Source: Bacillus pumilus
GTDB lineage: Bacteria > Bacillota > Bacilli > Bacillales > Bacillaceae
DNA length: 64,000 bases
NCBI RefSeq assembly: GCF_900186955.1
Contig: NZ_LT906438.1
Span: 2,108,001-2,172,000 of the forward strand
Reading direction: 5' to 3'
Shown here: positions 18,440 through 26,909 of the stretch, in pieces
Numbering within the stretch: position 1 is the stretch's first letter
How the letters are laid out: each line of letters starts with the position of its first letter
Made by a program: the position numbers and the translations under genes
Notes under the pieces: model-generated
Databases searched by the model: none
The model's input: only the letters and a program-made list of their open reading frames with translations
What the model was told of the DNA's origin: nothing

Positions 18440-18459
18440 AAGGAGGGGCTAAAAGCCCC
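18440..18459 (-). terminator. Hairpin after the first LCI-like gene
   Basis: GGGGCT/AGCCCC stem with three-base loop; the T-tract on the minus strand is weak (TCCTTGCTTTT). Confidence 0.55.
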
Positions 18460-18465
18460 GTTGTC

Positions 18466-18747
18466 TTATCTTGCACTTTCGTAATATGCATAATTTCCAG
18501 ATTTGCCTTTAAGATAAAATGTCGTACCAAAACGACTGAAACTATTTGCAAAAGAACCGTTATCCGAATACATACATAATCGATTACTTGCGCCTTTAAA
18601 AGGAGTTACAGAACAATCTACAATTGAAGTAGCCTTTGTACGCAAATCCGCATTCGTTAAATCATTTGTAGCAAGAGCTTGTCCCGAAACAGGTAAAAGC
18701 AATCCTAAAGATAAAGCGACTCCAGCCATTGTTTTTCTCATTTTCAT
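18466..18747 (-). CDS. Small secreted LCI-like peptide precursor 1
   Basis: 93-residue precursor: Sec signal peptide (about 1-27, ending SGQALA) and a mature part of about 66 residues. The C-terminal segment NGSFANSFSRFGTTFYLKG followed by YAYYE resembles the antimicrobial peptide LCI of B. subtilis/amyloliquefaciens (NGNFAASFVLDGTKWIFKS) and the second copy at 34392-34664. Two Cys (45 and 58) could form a disulfide; LCI itself has none. ATG at 18745-18747 has GGAG nine bases upstream; the longer open frame upstream has no RBS and spoils the signal peptide. The antimicrobial role is inferred from family only. Confidence 0.65.
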   Translation of the reverse strand: MKMRKTMAGVALSLGLLLPVSGQALATNDLTNADLRTKATSIVDCSVTPFKGASNRLCMYSDNGSFANSFSRFGTTFYLKGKSGNYAYYESAR

Positions 18748-18786
18748 GTAAATCATCTCCGTTCCCAAATATTGTAATACACCTTC

Positions 18787-18813
18787 ATTATAAGTAGTAC
18801 GACCTTCTATCAA
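18787..18813 (-). promoter_or_regulatory. Likely sigma-A promoter of LCI-like gene 1
   Basis: Minus strand TTGATA (18808-18813), 15-base spacer, perfect TATAAT (18787-18792). The spacer is short, so the -35 may be shifted by one or two bases. Confidence 0.5.
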
Positions 18814-18913
18814 AAGGGTCTTAAATACTATATTTGTTATAAAAAGGGATTTAAATGAAGGAGGAATCGAAGGAGCCGGAAGCACTTGTGTGTTGATCAA
18901 TCTCAATGATGAT

Positions 18914-18945
18914 ATAAAAAAAGAAGCATCAGTGCTCCCTTTTTT
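18914..18945 (-). terminator. Terminator after yqkE
   Basis: AAGGGAGCA/TGCTTCTTT stem using G-U pairs, followed by a T-run on the minus strand. It starts at the yqkE stop codon. Confidence 0.65.
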
Positions 18946-19165
18946 AGCTTTTATATTTTCTCCAGTCCAAATGACTTTCATCTAGCAGCTCGGAGAAGCT
19001 TTTGTTTTTTTCTTTTTCTTTCTGCTGCCGAAGGAGGTCTTGTCGTTTTTGTTCTTCTCTTTTTTCTGTCTCGGCGGCCAGATTCTGCTTCATTTGAAGG
19101 AGCTGCTGTTTGAGATTCTCGTTTATGCCGTCCTTTAATTTCGCTTGATCATTGTTCTTTTTCAT
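18944..19165 (-). CDS. yqkE: YqkE-like small charged protein (DUF3886 type)
   Basis: 73 residues, extremely charged, predicted as one long coiled-coil helix (NLKQQLLQMKQNLAAETEKR, then KRQDLLRQQKEKEK), ending in the conserved-looking SFSELLDESHLDWRKYK. Function unknown. Assigned to YqkE by this tail and by its place between yqkF and yqkD. Confidence 0.7.
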   Translation of the reverse strand: MKKNNDQAKLKDGINENLKQQLLQMKQNLAAETEKREEQKRQDLLRQQKEKEKNKSFSELLDESHLDWRKYKS

Positions 19166-19290
19166 TGTGCCTCTCTCCTTTTGCCTCTAAGTGTATCATC
19201 CGTTTTATTTCCTGAGCAAGAGTCACGCCAATCTCCCAACATGTGGTATGATCGTCATAGGAAAAACCTCGGAAAGGAAGAATCAGCTAG

Positions 19291-20223
19291 ATGAAAAAAT
19301 GGATCGCTATACTCGCCTTCATATTATGTCCGCTCGTTGCAATCGGCATTTTTTTCACCAATAAAATGATGTATATTCGAAAATTAACAGATGAAGAGCT
19401 CATCAAACGAGAAGCAGATGAAGGGCATTATCATCATGAAGAGTTTCAACAGCTTAACAAAGAGAAAGTGTGTATTCCTTCAGCATTTGGTTATGATCTT
19501 CATGGCTATTTTGTGCCGCATCCGCATTCGCATACAACACGCACCATTGTACTTTGTCATGGCGTCACAGTCAGTTTAATAAATTCCGTTAAGTATATGA
19601 AATTATTCCAAAAGCTTGGATGGAATGTGATGCTTTATGATCATAGACGACATGGAATGAGTGGCGGGAAAACCACGAGTTATGGATACTACGAAAAAGA
19701 AGATTTAGCGAAGGTCGTGAAGTGGCTTAGACAAAAACTTGGGGAAAATGCCATTATCGGTATACATGGAGAATCTATGGGGGCAGTCACGACTTTGTTA
19801 TATGCCGCAAAGCCGGAAGCAAGCGCCAATTTTTACATAGCTGACTGTCCTTTTGCTTCTTTTGAGGATCAGCTTCTCTATCGATTAAAAACAGATTTTC
19901 GTCTTTCAGGGCAATGGATTCTTCCACTAAGTGATCGAGTGTTAAAATGGCGGGATGGATACAGCATTCGGCAAGTGTCACCGCTTGATGTGATCGATCA
20001 GGTGAGAGAACCTGTGCTTTTTATCCATAGTCTTCATGATGACTATATTCCATGCGAGCAGAGTCAGCAGCTATATGCTCGAAAAAAAGGTGATAAACAG
20101 CTATTTATAGCGCCGCACGGGGCACACGCGATGTCTTTTAGTGAAAATAAAGAAGCTTACGAACAAGAAGTTCAAGTATTCCTTCAACCATTTGAATCAA
20201 ATGAAGATAAAAGAGGAGAATGA
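19291..20223 (+). CDS. yqkD: Alpha/beta hydrolase YqkD, membrane-anchored
   Basis: 310 residues. N-terminal membrane anchor (about 4-24), then a hydrolase core with the nucleophile elbow GIHGESMGAV (Ser162), HRRHGMSGG, and the C-terminal catalytic Asp and His in SLHDDYIP and HGAHAMSF. The active site probably faces the outside. Substrate unknown. It ends in a hairpin shared with the convergent rap-phr unit. Confidence 0.88.
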   Translation: MKKWIAILAFILCPLVAIGIFFTNKMMYIRKLTDEELIKREADEGHYHHEEFQQLNKEKVCIPSAFGYDLHGYFVPHPHSHTTRTIVLCHGVTVSLINSVKYMKLFQKLGWNVMLYDHRRHGMSGGKTTSYGYYEKEDLAKVVKWLRQKLGENAIIGIHGESMGAVTTLLYAAKPEASANFYIADCPFASFEDQLLYRLKTDFRLSGQWILPLSDRVLKWRDGYSIRQVSPLDVIDQVREPVLFIHSLHDDYIPCEQSQQLYARKKGDKQLFIAPHGAHAMSFSENKEAYEQEVQVFLQPFESNEDKRGE

Positions 20224-20246
20224 ACAGCGGTTCGTCTCCTCTTTTT
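20211..20246 (+). terminator. Terminator at the end of yqkD
   Basis: AAGAGGAGA/TCTCCTCTT stem plus TTTTT; the proximal arm lies in the last yqkD codons and the stop falls in the loop. Confidence 0.75.
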
Positions 20247-20249
20247 GAG

Positions 20250-21512
20250 CTAACTTATGCGATAGTCACTACTGTTGTATGGTGTCTGCCCGCCAGTTCC
20301 ATATGACTCTCTTCCGATTGCTGCTGACTCATGACCGATAATCCTGCAGTTGCTGCCAATAAAAGAACTATCAAACTCGTTTTCATATAAATGACCCCCA
20401 TTTTGAATTTTTGATATGGCTTGAATCTTCCGTTCGTAAAACCGTGTCGATGCTTCATACAGTCCAAGCTCATTGTAATAATGAGCCGCATCAAGTGCCA
20501 ATTCCTCAATGTCTGGGTATAAGCGCTTGTCCTCGAGCAGGTCTAATGTATCGTCTATGATCGTTATTTCTGCATCAACGTATAATGCTTTTAAGAACTG
20601 AAATTTGCAGATGTAAATTTCATCTTCTAATTCACAGGCTTTCATAATACCTTTTTGATAGAGGGTTAACGACTCTTCTATTTGTTTTTGTTTAAACAGG
20701 ATTTGGGTGAGCATAAATAGTGGGTCTAGAGAGCGATTAAGATGGGTTAAATTCTCCTTTTCAAACACTTCAAGAGAGTCTTTCAGATAACGGCTTGCTT
20801 CCGCAAGATCGTTCATTTGGTAATAACAGTTACCTAAGTTGAAAAGGGCCGAACCTATGACTCGAGGGTTTCCAATCGATCGTGCTCGATTTAGAGCATT
20901 TTTAAAGTAGGGCAATGCATGTTCATAGCATTTCAAATCATCATAGTTTGCACCGATGACAAATTCACAGTGGATGATTCTCAGCGTGTACGTTCTGTAG
21001 GCAGAGTACGTATTTAACGCTTGCAAGGCATAGTGCATCGAAAAGTGGGTTTGTTTCATGTGGTAGTATATTTCAGCTAATTTAAAGTAAAATTCTGCTC
21101 TTTCTATATCATCTGATATGAGATTGAGCTTTTTTTCTGCTGAACGGTAATAGGCAATGGCACTTAAATAGTTTTGCTGTTCAAACTCAAACATTCCTGT
21201 GAAAAAATGAACATAGTATTCAAGCATGTCCGTTAATTTCGTTTGCGAATGTTCGATCGTTTCTAGCAGGTTTTTAATTTCTTCATCATTTGAGGCTTTC
21301 TTTGCCGGTTCAAAATATTCAAGCATCACCTTATGGCGAAAATCCATCAGCTGGTAAAACAGCAACAAGTTTTGATCTTGCTCCATCTCCAGAATTTCCT
21401 GCTCGATCTCGGCCTTCAGCTTCTCTGCTTTCATGACATGAAATCCGCAAATCTGCCTATACCATTCGTTTATTTTAATTCCAACCTGAGGCGATGACAG
21501 CTTGAGCTTCAA
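20250..21512 (-). CDS. Rap family response-regulator aspartate phosphatase / inhibitor, with extended C-terminus
   Basis: Rap proteins act on Spo0F~P or ComA and are inhibited by their Phr peptide. N-terminal helical bundle begins VGIKINEWYRQICGF, typical of the family; tandem TPRs follow (e.g. SALFNLGNCYYQMNDLAEA around residue 220). Raps normally end soon after an LYE motif; here the frame runs on from HLYENEF for about 37 residues and contains the whole phr gene in another frame, giving 420 residues against a usual 370-380. TTG start at 21510-21512, since the GTG nearby is out of frame. Which regulator it targets cannot be told. A ComA-box-like site lies upstream. Confidence 0.88.
   Translation of the reverse strand: MKLKLSSPQVGIKINEWYRQICGFHVMKAEKLKAEIEQEILEMEQDQNLLLFYQLMDFRHKVMLEYFEPAKKASNDEEIKNLLETIEHSQTKLTDMLEYYVHFFTGMFEFEQQNYLSAIAYYRSAEKKLNLISDDIERAEFYFKLAEIYYHMKQTHFSMHYALQALNTYSAYRTYTLRIIHCEFVIGANYDDLKCYEHALPYFKNALNRARSIGNPRVIGSALFNLGNCYYQMNDLAEASRYLKDSLEVFEKENLTHLNRSLDPLFMLTQILFKQKQIEESLTLYQKGIMKACELEDEIYICKFQFLKALYVDAEITIIDDTLDLLEDKRLYPDIEELALDAAHYYNELGLYEASTRFYERKIQAISKIQNGGHLYENEFDSSFIGSNCRIIGHESAAIGRESYGTGGQTPYNSSDYRIS
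20255..20386 (-). CDS. Phr signalling peptide precursor, nested in the rap 3' end
   Basis: 43 residues: hydrophobic export signal MKTSLIVLLLAATAGLSVMS, then a polar tail ending in HMELAGRHHTTVVTIA. ATG at 20384-20386 follows GGGGGT by seven bases. The tail holds GRHHT, which fits the x-Arg-x-x-Thr shape of several Phr pentapeptides (e.g. SRNVT of PhrE); the mature peptide is a guess. The gene lies entirely inside the extended rap frame, shifted by one base. Confidence 0.7.
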   Translation of the reverse strand: MKTSLIVLLLAATAGLSVMSQQQSEESHMELAGRHHTTVVTIA

Positions 21513-21553
21513 TTCACTTTAGCACCTCCCTTCTCATATACGATACATGTTGT

Positions 21554-21624
21554 ATTCTATCATATTTCCTCGAATGGAAGAAATATGAAATGTCATTTTT
21601 CGCAAAGTTTTCGGTATCCCGCAA
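21554..21624 (-). promoter_or_regulatory. ComA-box-like site and -10 of the rap-phr unit
   Basis: Minus strand TTGCGG-GATA-CCGAAA (21609-21624) differs from the ComA box TTGCGGnnnnCCGCAA by one base. A -10 TAGAAT lies at 21554-21559 without a good -35, as usual at ComA-activated promoters; the box would be centred near -70. The rest of the 305-base gap up to 21793 shows nothing clear. Confidence 0.6.
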
Positions 21625-21792
21625 TAACCGCTTCCATTGCCTATTTTTCGGCATTTATATCCACGATTTTTTCATGTCTATTTTTCTCGTTTTGTCGAAT
21701 TGGTTGTTATAAAACAGTTTTTTTGCGTTGCAAAAGATCATTTTTCAGATTAGACGTTCCCAGTTGTTTAATGAGATGATGAAGACACGAAA

Positions 21793-21817
21793 AAAACCCT
21801 TTTGTCAAAAAGGGCTT
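21793..21817 (-). terminator. Terminator after yqkC
   Basis: AAAGCCCTTTTTG...AAAAGGG-type stem and a T-run on the minus strand just after the yqkC stop. Confidence 0.75.
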
Positions 21818-22057
21818 TTATAATACATCTGTTACCTGTTCCATATTCTCTTTGATCCAATTGACAGCTAATTCGAGCGTTGGGAATTCTTCCGTTTCAA
21901 ATGTGACTTCATCCTGAAGAAGCCAAACATCCTTTTTCACCGAATCCATTCCACCTATTGACCAGTGCAAAAGGGTATAGGGATGATTGTTATTTAAAAA
22001 CGACACCCATGTTTTATTTTGTGCCGTGTTTTGTATCACTCTAAGCTTCTGATCCAC
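21818..22057 (-). CDS. yqkC: YqkC-like protein (DUF2552 type)
   Basis: 79-residue soluble protein, mixed alpha/beta ([20 protein letters not shown] to [14 protein letters not shown]). Function unknown. It lies 12 bases after yqkB and shares its transcript, as in B. subtilis. Confidence 0.8.
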   Translation of the reverse strand: MDQKLRVIQNTAQNKTWVSFLNNNHPYTLLHWSIGGMDSVKKDVWLLQDEVTFETEEFPTLELAVNWIKENMEQVTDVL

Positions 22058-22069
22058 TACGTTTCCACC

Positions 22070-22396
22070 TTACTTTACAAGTATGCCCATTCTTGGACTG
22101 AGTATTTGCTGAGGACTTTTCAGCATCAATGTATTGGCTTTTTCATTAAAATCGATGGTCATTTCCTCATCAAAAAATACCTTCTGTGCAATGTGTATAT
22201 ATAGTTTTAAATGTTGGCTATTTTTAAGTTGTTCCCATTCACCTGTTCTTTCACTTGTTAACCAAAGCATTGGTACGCCACTCACTGCACAGCCACAACC
22301 TTCTGAATCGTAGCGAAGCAGTAATTCCTTAGTTTCGTTTCCTGTTTGCTGTTTTTCTATATATGTTTTAGCCTGTTCTGTGATGTGAATATACAT
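22070..22396 (-). CDS. yqkB: YqkB, HesB/IscA-like (Fe-S biogenesis domain) protein
   Basis: 108 residues with a Fe-S_biosyn-type fold. One GCGC cluster is seen in DSEGCGCAVSGVP (about residues 33-45), whereas the C-terminal CxC of true A-type carriers is absent, so it may not carry a cluster like IscA. ATG at 22394-22396 with AAAGGATG six bases upstream; the longer open frame has no RBS. Confidence 0.8.
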   Translation of the reverse strand: MYIHITEQAKTYIEKQQTGNETKELLLRYDSEGCGCAVSGVPMLWLTSERTGEWEQLKNSQHLKLYIHIAQKVFFDEEMTIDFNEKANTLMLKSPQQILSPRMGILVK

Positions 22397-22608
22397 GGCG
22401 AACATCCTTTTTAAATTGATGCTTACATTGTAACACATAAAACACCATAAAACATGACACACGACTAAATCCGAAAGTCATATTCTTTGAAATACACGCT
22501 CTTCTCACTATGATTATATCTATCTATTGGCTCTTTTTGCTTCTTGTTTTTTAGAATTATACTTATGACGCTACCAATTTTTAAAGAATAAACAGGAGGT
22601 TTTAGATC

Positions 22609-23316
22609 GTGAAAAAAAGATTATCTCTCTGCTTCATCGGGGCACTGATATTGATGTTGAGTTTCGCTGTGCCAAACATGAAAGCGGCATCTGTCCTTGA
22701 TGAAGTACGAGAAAGCTATGCAACTTATACGGGATCTGGTTACTCAGGGGGCGCCGCATTATTAGATCCTATTCCATCTGACATGAAAATTACGGCTTTA
22801 AATCCCCATGACTATAACTATAAAGGGATAAATGCGGCACTTGCAGGGGCTTACCTTGAAGTAAAGGGTCCAAAAGGAAAAACCGTTGTGTATGTAACCG
22901 ATAAATATCCAGAAGGAGCGAAAGGAGCTCTTGATCTTTCTCATAATGCCTTTGCCAAAATCGGCAATATGGCAGATGGGAAAATCCCAATTAGTTGGAA
23001 AATTGTAAAAGCACCGATTAGCGGAAATGTAGTTTACAGAATAAAAGAAGGTAGCAGTAAGTGGTGGGCTGCGATTCAAGTGCGCAATCATAAATATCCG
23101 ATTATGAAAATGGAATATTACAAAGATGGACAATGGGTGAACATGGAAAAGACAGACTACAACCATTTCCTTGGATTTAATATGGGGTCTAAATCTCTTC
23201 CTGTTCGAATCACAGATATCCGCGGGGTCATCGTAAAGGATAAATTACCCGCTCTTCCATCTACTGCTGCTTCACAGGCCTATACTGTAAAAGGCAATGT
23301 TCAGCTTCCTAATTAA
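22609..23316 (+). CDS. yoaJ: Secreted bacterial expansin (YoaJ/EXLX1 type)
   Basis: 235 residues: signal peptide (about 1-26), double-psi beta-barrel D1 (about 30-128) and CBM63 cellulose/peptidoglycan-binding D2 (about 132-235). It loosens plant cell-wall cellulose without hydrolysis and aids root colonisation in B. subtilis. Residues needed in EXLX1 are all kept: T39, D98, Y100 and D109 in D1, and W152, W153 and Y184 on the binding face. GTG start with a perfect AGGAGG upstream. In B. subtilis yoaJ lies elsewhere, so the gene moved here or there. Confidence 0.93.
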   Translation: MKKRLSLCFIGALILMLSFAVPNMKAASVLDEVRESYATYTGSGYSGGAALLDPIPSDMKITALNPHDYNYKGINAALAGAYLEVKGPKGKTVVYVTDKYPEGAKGALDLSHNAFAKIGNMADGKIPISWKIVKAPISGNVVYRIKEGSSKWWAAIQVRNHKYPIMKMEYYKDGQWVNMEKTDYNHFLGFNMGSKSLPVRITDIRGVIVKDKLPALPSTAASQAYTVKGNVQLPN

Positions 23317-23333
23317 CGAGGAAAAGAGGTAGC

Positions 23334-24308
23334 TTATTTAAGAGCTTCCTCTCCTCCTTCTCTATCCCAGCGATATGCCTCATTTTCTATTACTTTTATG
23401 ATTTCATTCTTTCCTGCCATATAGCTTTGTATATCTTCCCGATACTGATTTGCTAATTGTTCCTTGACAGACGCATACGCTACAGCTCGTTCTGGATGGG
23501 CCCTTAAGTAATCTCGAAACAATAAATGCCTTTTCACATCAGGATGATTTCTCTCATAAATATGGACATGATGCGTACGATTCAAGCCACCCTTTTGAAA
23601 AAAACGTCTCCCTTTTATGCCATTTTCACCGAGCGCTTGATATCCAAGATGTTCAAAGCTCTCTCTTTTTCTATCGATCTCTTTTATATGACTTACTTCT
23701 ATTAAGATATCAATAATGGGTTTGGCAACAAGTCCTTCAACTGACGTACTACCAATATGATGTCCTTCTATCCAGCTCTTTTGAATGATTTGCTTGAGTC
23801 GCTGCTTTTCTTGATGGAATTCTTCATGCCATTCTTTTTTGAATTCGACAACCTCAACCTTTCGCCTCGGTGTCCATTTCATTTTTGATAAGGTGAGCTC
23901 TTTTGCAACATGAATCACATTTGTTTCAACAAATCCTAACTTTTCGTATAGCCTTTTTGCAGGGGTGTTTTTTTGCCCAGTGGTCAGTTCTATAGGGACA
24001 TTTTTCTCCATAATTGTAGACATAAGTCTTGTTCCAATACCCTGCTTTAGCGCTTTTGGATGTACAGCCAATCGACTAATGATCAAATAATCTTTCTGCT
24101 CTTCATAAGAGGCAACACCTAGTAAGATTCCCTTTTGCTCAAAACCAATAAATTGCTCTTTTGCTTTCATTACATCTTGAATGGTCTCTTTTAATGGCGG
24201 AAGATCGGCATAGCCAATTTGTTCAGCTTCTTGTTGGTATGCAGCTAGTTGAATATGTAAGATCTGCTTTGCTACATCTCCTATTGTTTGATCTAAATTG
24301 ACAATCAT
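23334..24308 (-). CDS. yqkA: YqkA: GNAT acetyltransferase fused to a GrpB/UPF0157 nucleotidyltransferase-like domain
   Basis: 324 residues. The N-terminal GNAT domain (about 1-145) has the acetyl-CoA loop in [14 protein letters not shown]; the C-terminal GrpB domain (about 155-310) has [20 protein letters not shown] and [10 protein letters not shown], hallmarks of UPF0157. Substrates unknown. It overlaps the upstream acetyltransferase by four bases (ATGA), so the two are coupled. It converges with the expansin gene. Confidence 0.85.
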   Translation of the reverse strand: MIVNLDQTIGDVAKQILHIQLAAYQQEAEQIGYADLPPLKETIQDVMKAKEQFIGFEQKGILLGVASYEEQKDYLIISRLAVHPKALKQGIGTRLMSTIMEKNVPIELTTGQKNTPAKRLYEKLGFVETNVIHVAKELTLSKMKWTPRRKVEVVEFKKEWHEEFHQEKQRLKQIIQKSWIEGHHIGSTSVEGLVAKPIIDILIEVSHIKEIDRKRESFEHLGYQALGENGIKGRRFFQKGGLNRTHHVHIYERNHPDVKRHLLFRDYLRAHPERAVAYASVKEQLANQYREDIQSYMAGKNEIIKVIENEAYRWDREGGEEALK

Positions 24309-24784
24309 GACATCGCCTCTAACTTTTTCACAAATAAAACACGGTCTTCATTTATTCCTTCATATTCTGAAAACACGGAGATTCCTTCTACAGTTTTATC
24401 CCCTTTTTCAATTTGAAAGCCCAATTTTGCATGATAGGCAATTGATACTTTATTTACAGGTGCTGTTACCACTTTAATGGTTGTTCTTCCTTCCTGTTTT
24501 GCCACATCATAAAAGGCTTGATACAGCATTTTTCCGATCTTTAATTTCCGGTGATCTGGATGTACCCCAACAAAGTGAATATACGCTTCATCTGAACGAG
24601 ATTGCGATAAAAAACCGACTAAAAAGCCAATCAGTTCACCTTTTTCAACGACGACAAAACTTGTTTGCTGAAAATGTTCAAAAAATAGCTTCGGCAATGT
24701 TGCGCGCAAATCTTTACCTCCCCACCAGCTTTGGATGACGGATGTGACGGCGTAAAAATCTGACGGCTTCACTTGACGTATCAT
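24305..24784 (-). CDS. yqjY: GNAT acetyltransferase YqjY-like
   Basis: 159 residues, single GNAT domain with [15 protein letters not shown] (acetyl-CoA loop) and AYHAKLGF near the end. Substrate unknown. ATG at 24782-24784 with GAGG five bases upstream was chosen over an open frame 22 codons longer. First gene of the yqjY-yqkA pair. Confidence 0.82.
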   Translation of the reverse strand: MIRQVKPSDFYAVTSVIQSWWGGKDLRATLPKLFFEHFQQTSFVVVEKGELIGFLVGFLSQSRSDEAYIHFVGVHPDHRKLKIGKMLYQAFYDVAKQEGRTTIKVVTAPVNKVSIAYHAKLGFQIEKGDKTVEGISVFSEYEGINEDRVLFVKKLEAMS

Positions 24785-25061
24785 GATGACCTCGCCCCTT
24801 TTCATTTTTGGCTTACCGCTCTCTTTTTTTACAAAAAACTGTTGTTTCAATAGTCTACCTGTCCGATTAATTGTTTGTAAAGATTACGTGGCAGCCTTTT
24901 TTCCTTTCAGCTTTGTTGATTTCGTTCTTTCGCCGTCATCTCCTTGTAAATCTTCACACTTATTTCAAAAAGTTCACTTTTTGTGCGAAAGTTTCATTCT
25001 TTTGGTATGTTAAGATGGTTCATATAGGAAATGTAACAAATGTTTATTGGAGATGATGATA

Positions 25062-25511
25062 TTGGTTTGGATTGTTACTTCACTTGTTGTGTTTAGTCTT
25101 TTAAAGCTTCTTGTCACTTCGCTACCTTCTGGTGTTGTGGAACGCCTTTTTAGTCGTTATGCAGTGCATGCAAAAGTAACAAGTGATCAAACAACGATCA
25201 TGTTTGAAGATCGTCCGCTCAATGATCAACAAACATCTGAAATTATTCAACATTTTAATGATGCGATCTTTATTGAACGCTATTATATTTATCCTGGTGA
25301 TGAAGAGCGCTTTCTTCATCCGCAGGAAGGGCCGGCGCCTCTTACCATGCAAACAAAGCTTGGCAAGCATGATGTGACCCTTTATCTGTATCATTACGAT
25401 GACCACGTGGATGTGGTGCGGCAGTTTACACATAAGCCTAAGAAAAAACTGATGGCCTATCGTTTGCGTTCTGAGCCCCTCCAAACATCCTACAACTTGG
25501 CACATGCTTAA
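25062..25511 (+). CDS. YfmQ-like protein with N-terminal membrane helix
   Basis: 149 residues: membrane helix 2-24 (WIVTSLVVFSLLKLLVTSLP), then a soluble domain with YIYPGDEERFLHPQEG, VTLYLYHYDDHVDVVRQ. It resembles B. subtilis YfmQ, also in the start region. TTG at 25062-25064 is preferred since GGAG lies nine bases upstream and the protein then aligns end to end with YfmQ; in-frame ATGs upstream sit on the RBS. Function unknown. Confidence 0.7.
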   Translation: MVWIVTSLVVFSLLKLLVTSLPSGVVERLFSRYAVHAKVTSDQTTIMFEDRPLNDQQTSEIIQHFNDAIFIERYYIYPGDEERFLHPQEGPAPLTMQTKLGKHDVTLYLYHYDDHVDVVRQFTHKPKKKLMAYRLRSEPLQTSYNLAHA

Positions 25512-25530
25512 AATATGTTGCATCAAATGA

Positions 25531-25560
25531 GACGAAGTGTCTTCCACTTCGTCTTTTTTT
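25531..25560 (+). terminator. Terminator after the YfmQ-like gene
   Basis: Perfect GACGAAGTG/CACTTCGTC stem with five-base loop, then TTTTTTT. Confidence 0.92.
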
Positions 25561-25634
25561 GTATGGATTTATACTCTTTTCTTTGAATGATTTACCAGTA
25601 TCAATTTCGCCTCCTGACGGTTAAAATAGAAACA

Positions 25635-25646
25635 GAACATACGTTC
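25635..25646 (+). promoter_or_regulatory. LexA (SOS) box before polY2
   Basis: GAACATACGTTC matches the core of the Bacillus LexA box CGAACRNRYGTTCG, 16 bases before the start codon. Confidence 0.8.
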
Positions 25647-25661
25647 TAAGAGGTGAAAATA

Positions 25662-26894
25662 ATGAATGAACGAGCCATTCTGCTTGTGGATATGCAATCG
25701 TTTTATGCGTCAGTCGAAAAAGTGGAGGCTCCCCACTTGAAGGATGTGCCGCTCATCGTCTCTGGAGATCCTGAGCGGCGGAGCGGAGTCGTACTTGCCG
25801 CCTGCCCGCTCGCTAAAAAACGGGGCGTTCAAAATGCATCCAGATTATGGGAAGCACAGGAGAAATGCCCTGAAGCTGTCGTCGTACGCCCTCGTATGCA
25901 GCGCTATCTTGATATCTCTGTCATGATCACAGAGCTGCTTGAACAATACACAGATCTTGTCGAACCATATTCAATTGATGAACAATTTCTCGATATTACA
26001 GGCAGCCTGACACTACTCGGTTCTCCCCGTGAGATCGCTCAAAATATACAAACAACCATTATGAACCAGACGGGTATTTACGCACGTGTTGGCATCGGTC
26101 CTAATAAAGTGCTCTCTAAAATGGCCTGTGACCATTTTGCTAAAAAAAACACATCTGGCATTTATGAACTTCGCGCAGACAGTGTTGCGACTGATTTATG
26201 GCCGCTTCCGATTGGAAAATTATTTGGCGTTGGTAAACGAATGGAGCACCATTTAAAACGAATGGGCATCAGTACCATTGGGACGCTTGCTGCTTATCCG
26301 TTAGACCGGCTTAAAAAACGCTGGGGAATCAACGGAGAGCTTTTGCAGCGAACAGCTTTAGGACATGATCCCTCTCCGGTCACCGTTCACACACATAATG
26401 AGCAAAAAGCGGTGGGACATCATATGACTCTCCCCCATGATTATGCGTCTTTTGAGGATATCAAAGTCGCTCTTCTTGAATTGAGCGAAGAGGTGGCAAG
26501 ACGTGCACGCTTTAAGCATTATCTTGGGCAAACAGTGTCTGTTGGCGTGAGAGGCGCTGATTTTTCTCACCCGACCGGATTTCATAGACAAATCAAGCTT
26601 CATTCACCTACACAGTACGGGACAGATATTGCAGAGGCAGCCATTCAGCTATGCCAGCAGCACTGGGATGGTCAGCCCATTCGCAGTGTCGGTATTACTC
26701 TCTCACAGCTGCAGTCTGACAGCCAGTATCAGCTAACTTTATTTGATCATCATGTTCAAAAAGACAAACTCAGCAAAGTATTTGATGCGATCCACATAAA
26801 GTATGGACCTGCTGCCCTGCTGCACGCTTCGTCACTGACAAGCGCAGGGCAGGCGTATCACCGCGCCGAAAAAATTGGCGGACATTACAAATAA
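25662..26894 (+). CDS. polY2: Y-family DNA polymerase PolY2 (YqjW, UvrX-like)
   Basis: 410-residue translesion polymerase of the UvrX/UmuC-like group, SOS induced. Catalytic acidic residues D10 (VDMQSFYASVE) and D106/E107 (YSIDEQFLDI); the helix-hairpin-helix thumb region is GVGKRMEHHLKRMG. No clear beta-clamp motif is stated here, though QLTLFDHH near residue 360 fits the QLxLF clamp-binding pattern. ATG at 25662 with AGGTG six bases upstream. Followed by a YolD-like partner, a pairing seen with UvrX polymerases in Bacillus. Confidence 0.92.
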   Translation: MNERAILLVDMQSFYASVEKVEAPHLKDVPLIVSGDPERRSGVVLAACPLAKKRGVQNASRLWEAQEKCPEAVVVRPRMQRYLDISVMITELLEQYTDLVEPYSIDEQFLDITGSLTLLGSPREIAQNIQTTIMNQTGIYARVGIGPNKVLSKMACDHFAKKNTSGIYELRADSVATDLWPLPIGKLFGVGKRMEHHLKRMGISTIGTLAAYPLDRLKKRWGINGELLQRTALGHDPSPVTVHTHNEQKAVGHHMTLPHDYASFEDIKVALLELSEEVARRARFKHYLGQTVSVGVRGADFSHPTGFHRQIKLHSPTQYGTDIAEAAIQLCQQHWDGQPIRSVGITLSQLQSDSQYQLTLFDHHVQKDKLSKVFDAIHIKYGPAALLHASSLTSAGQAYHRAEKIGGHYK

Positions 26895-26909
26895 CGGAGG
26901 CGAACAGCC

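Noticed and set aside
20381..20520. Sigma-H promoter for phr inside rap
   Set aside because: An AGGAATT -35-like sequence is present, but no matching -10 at the right distance was found.
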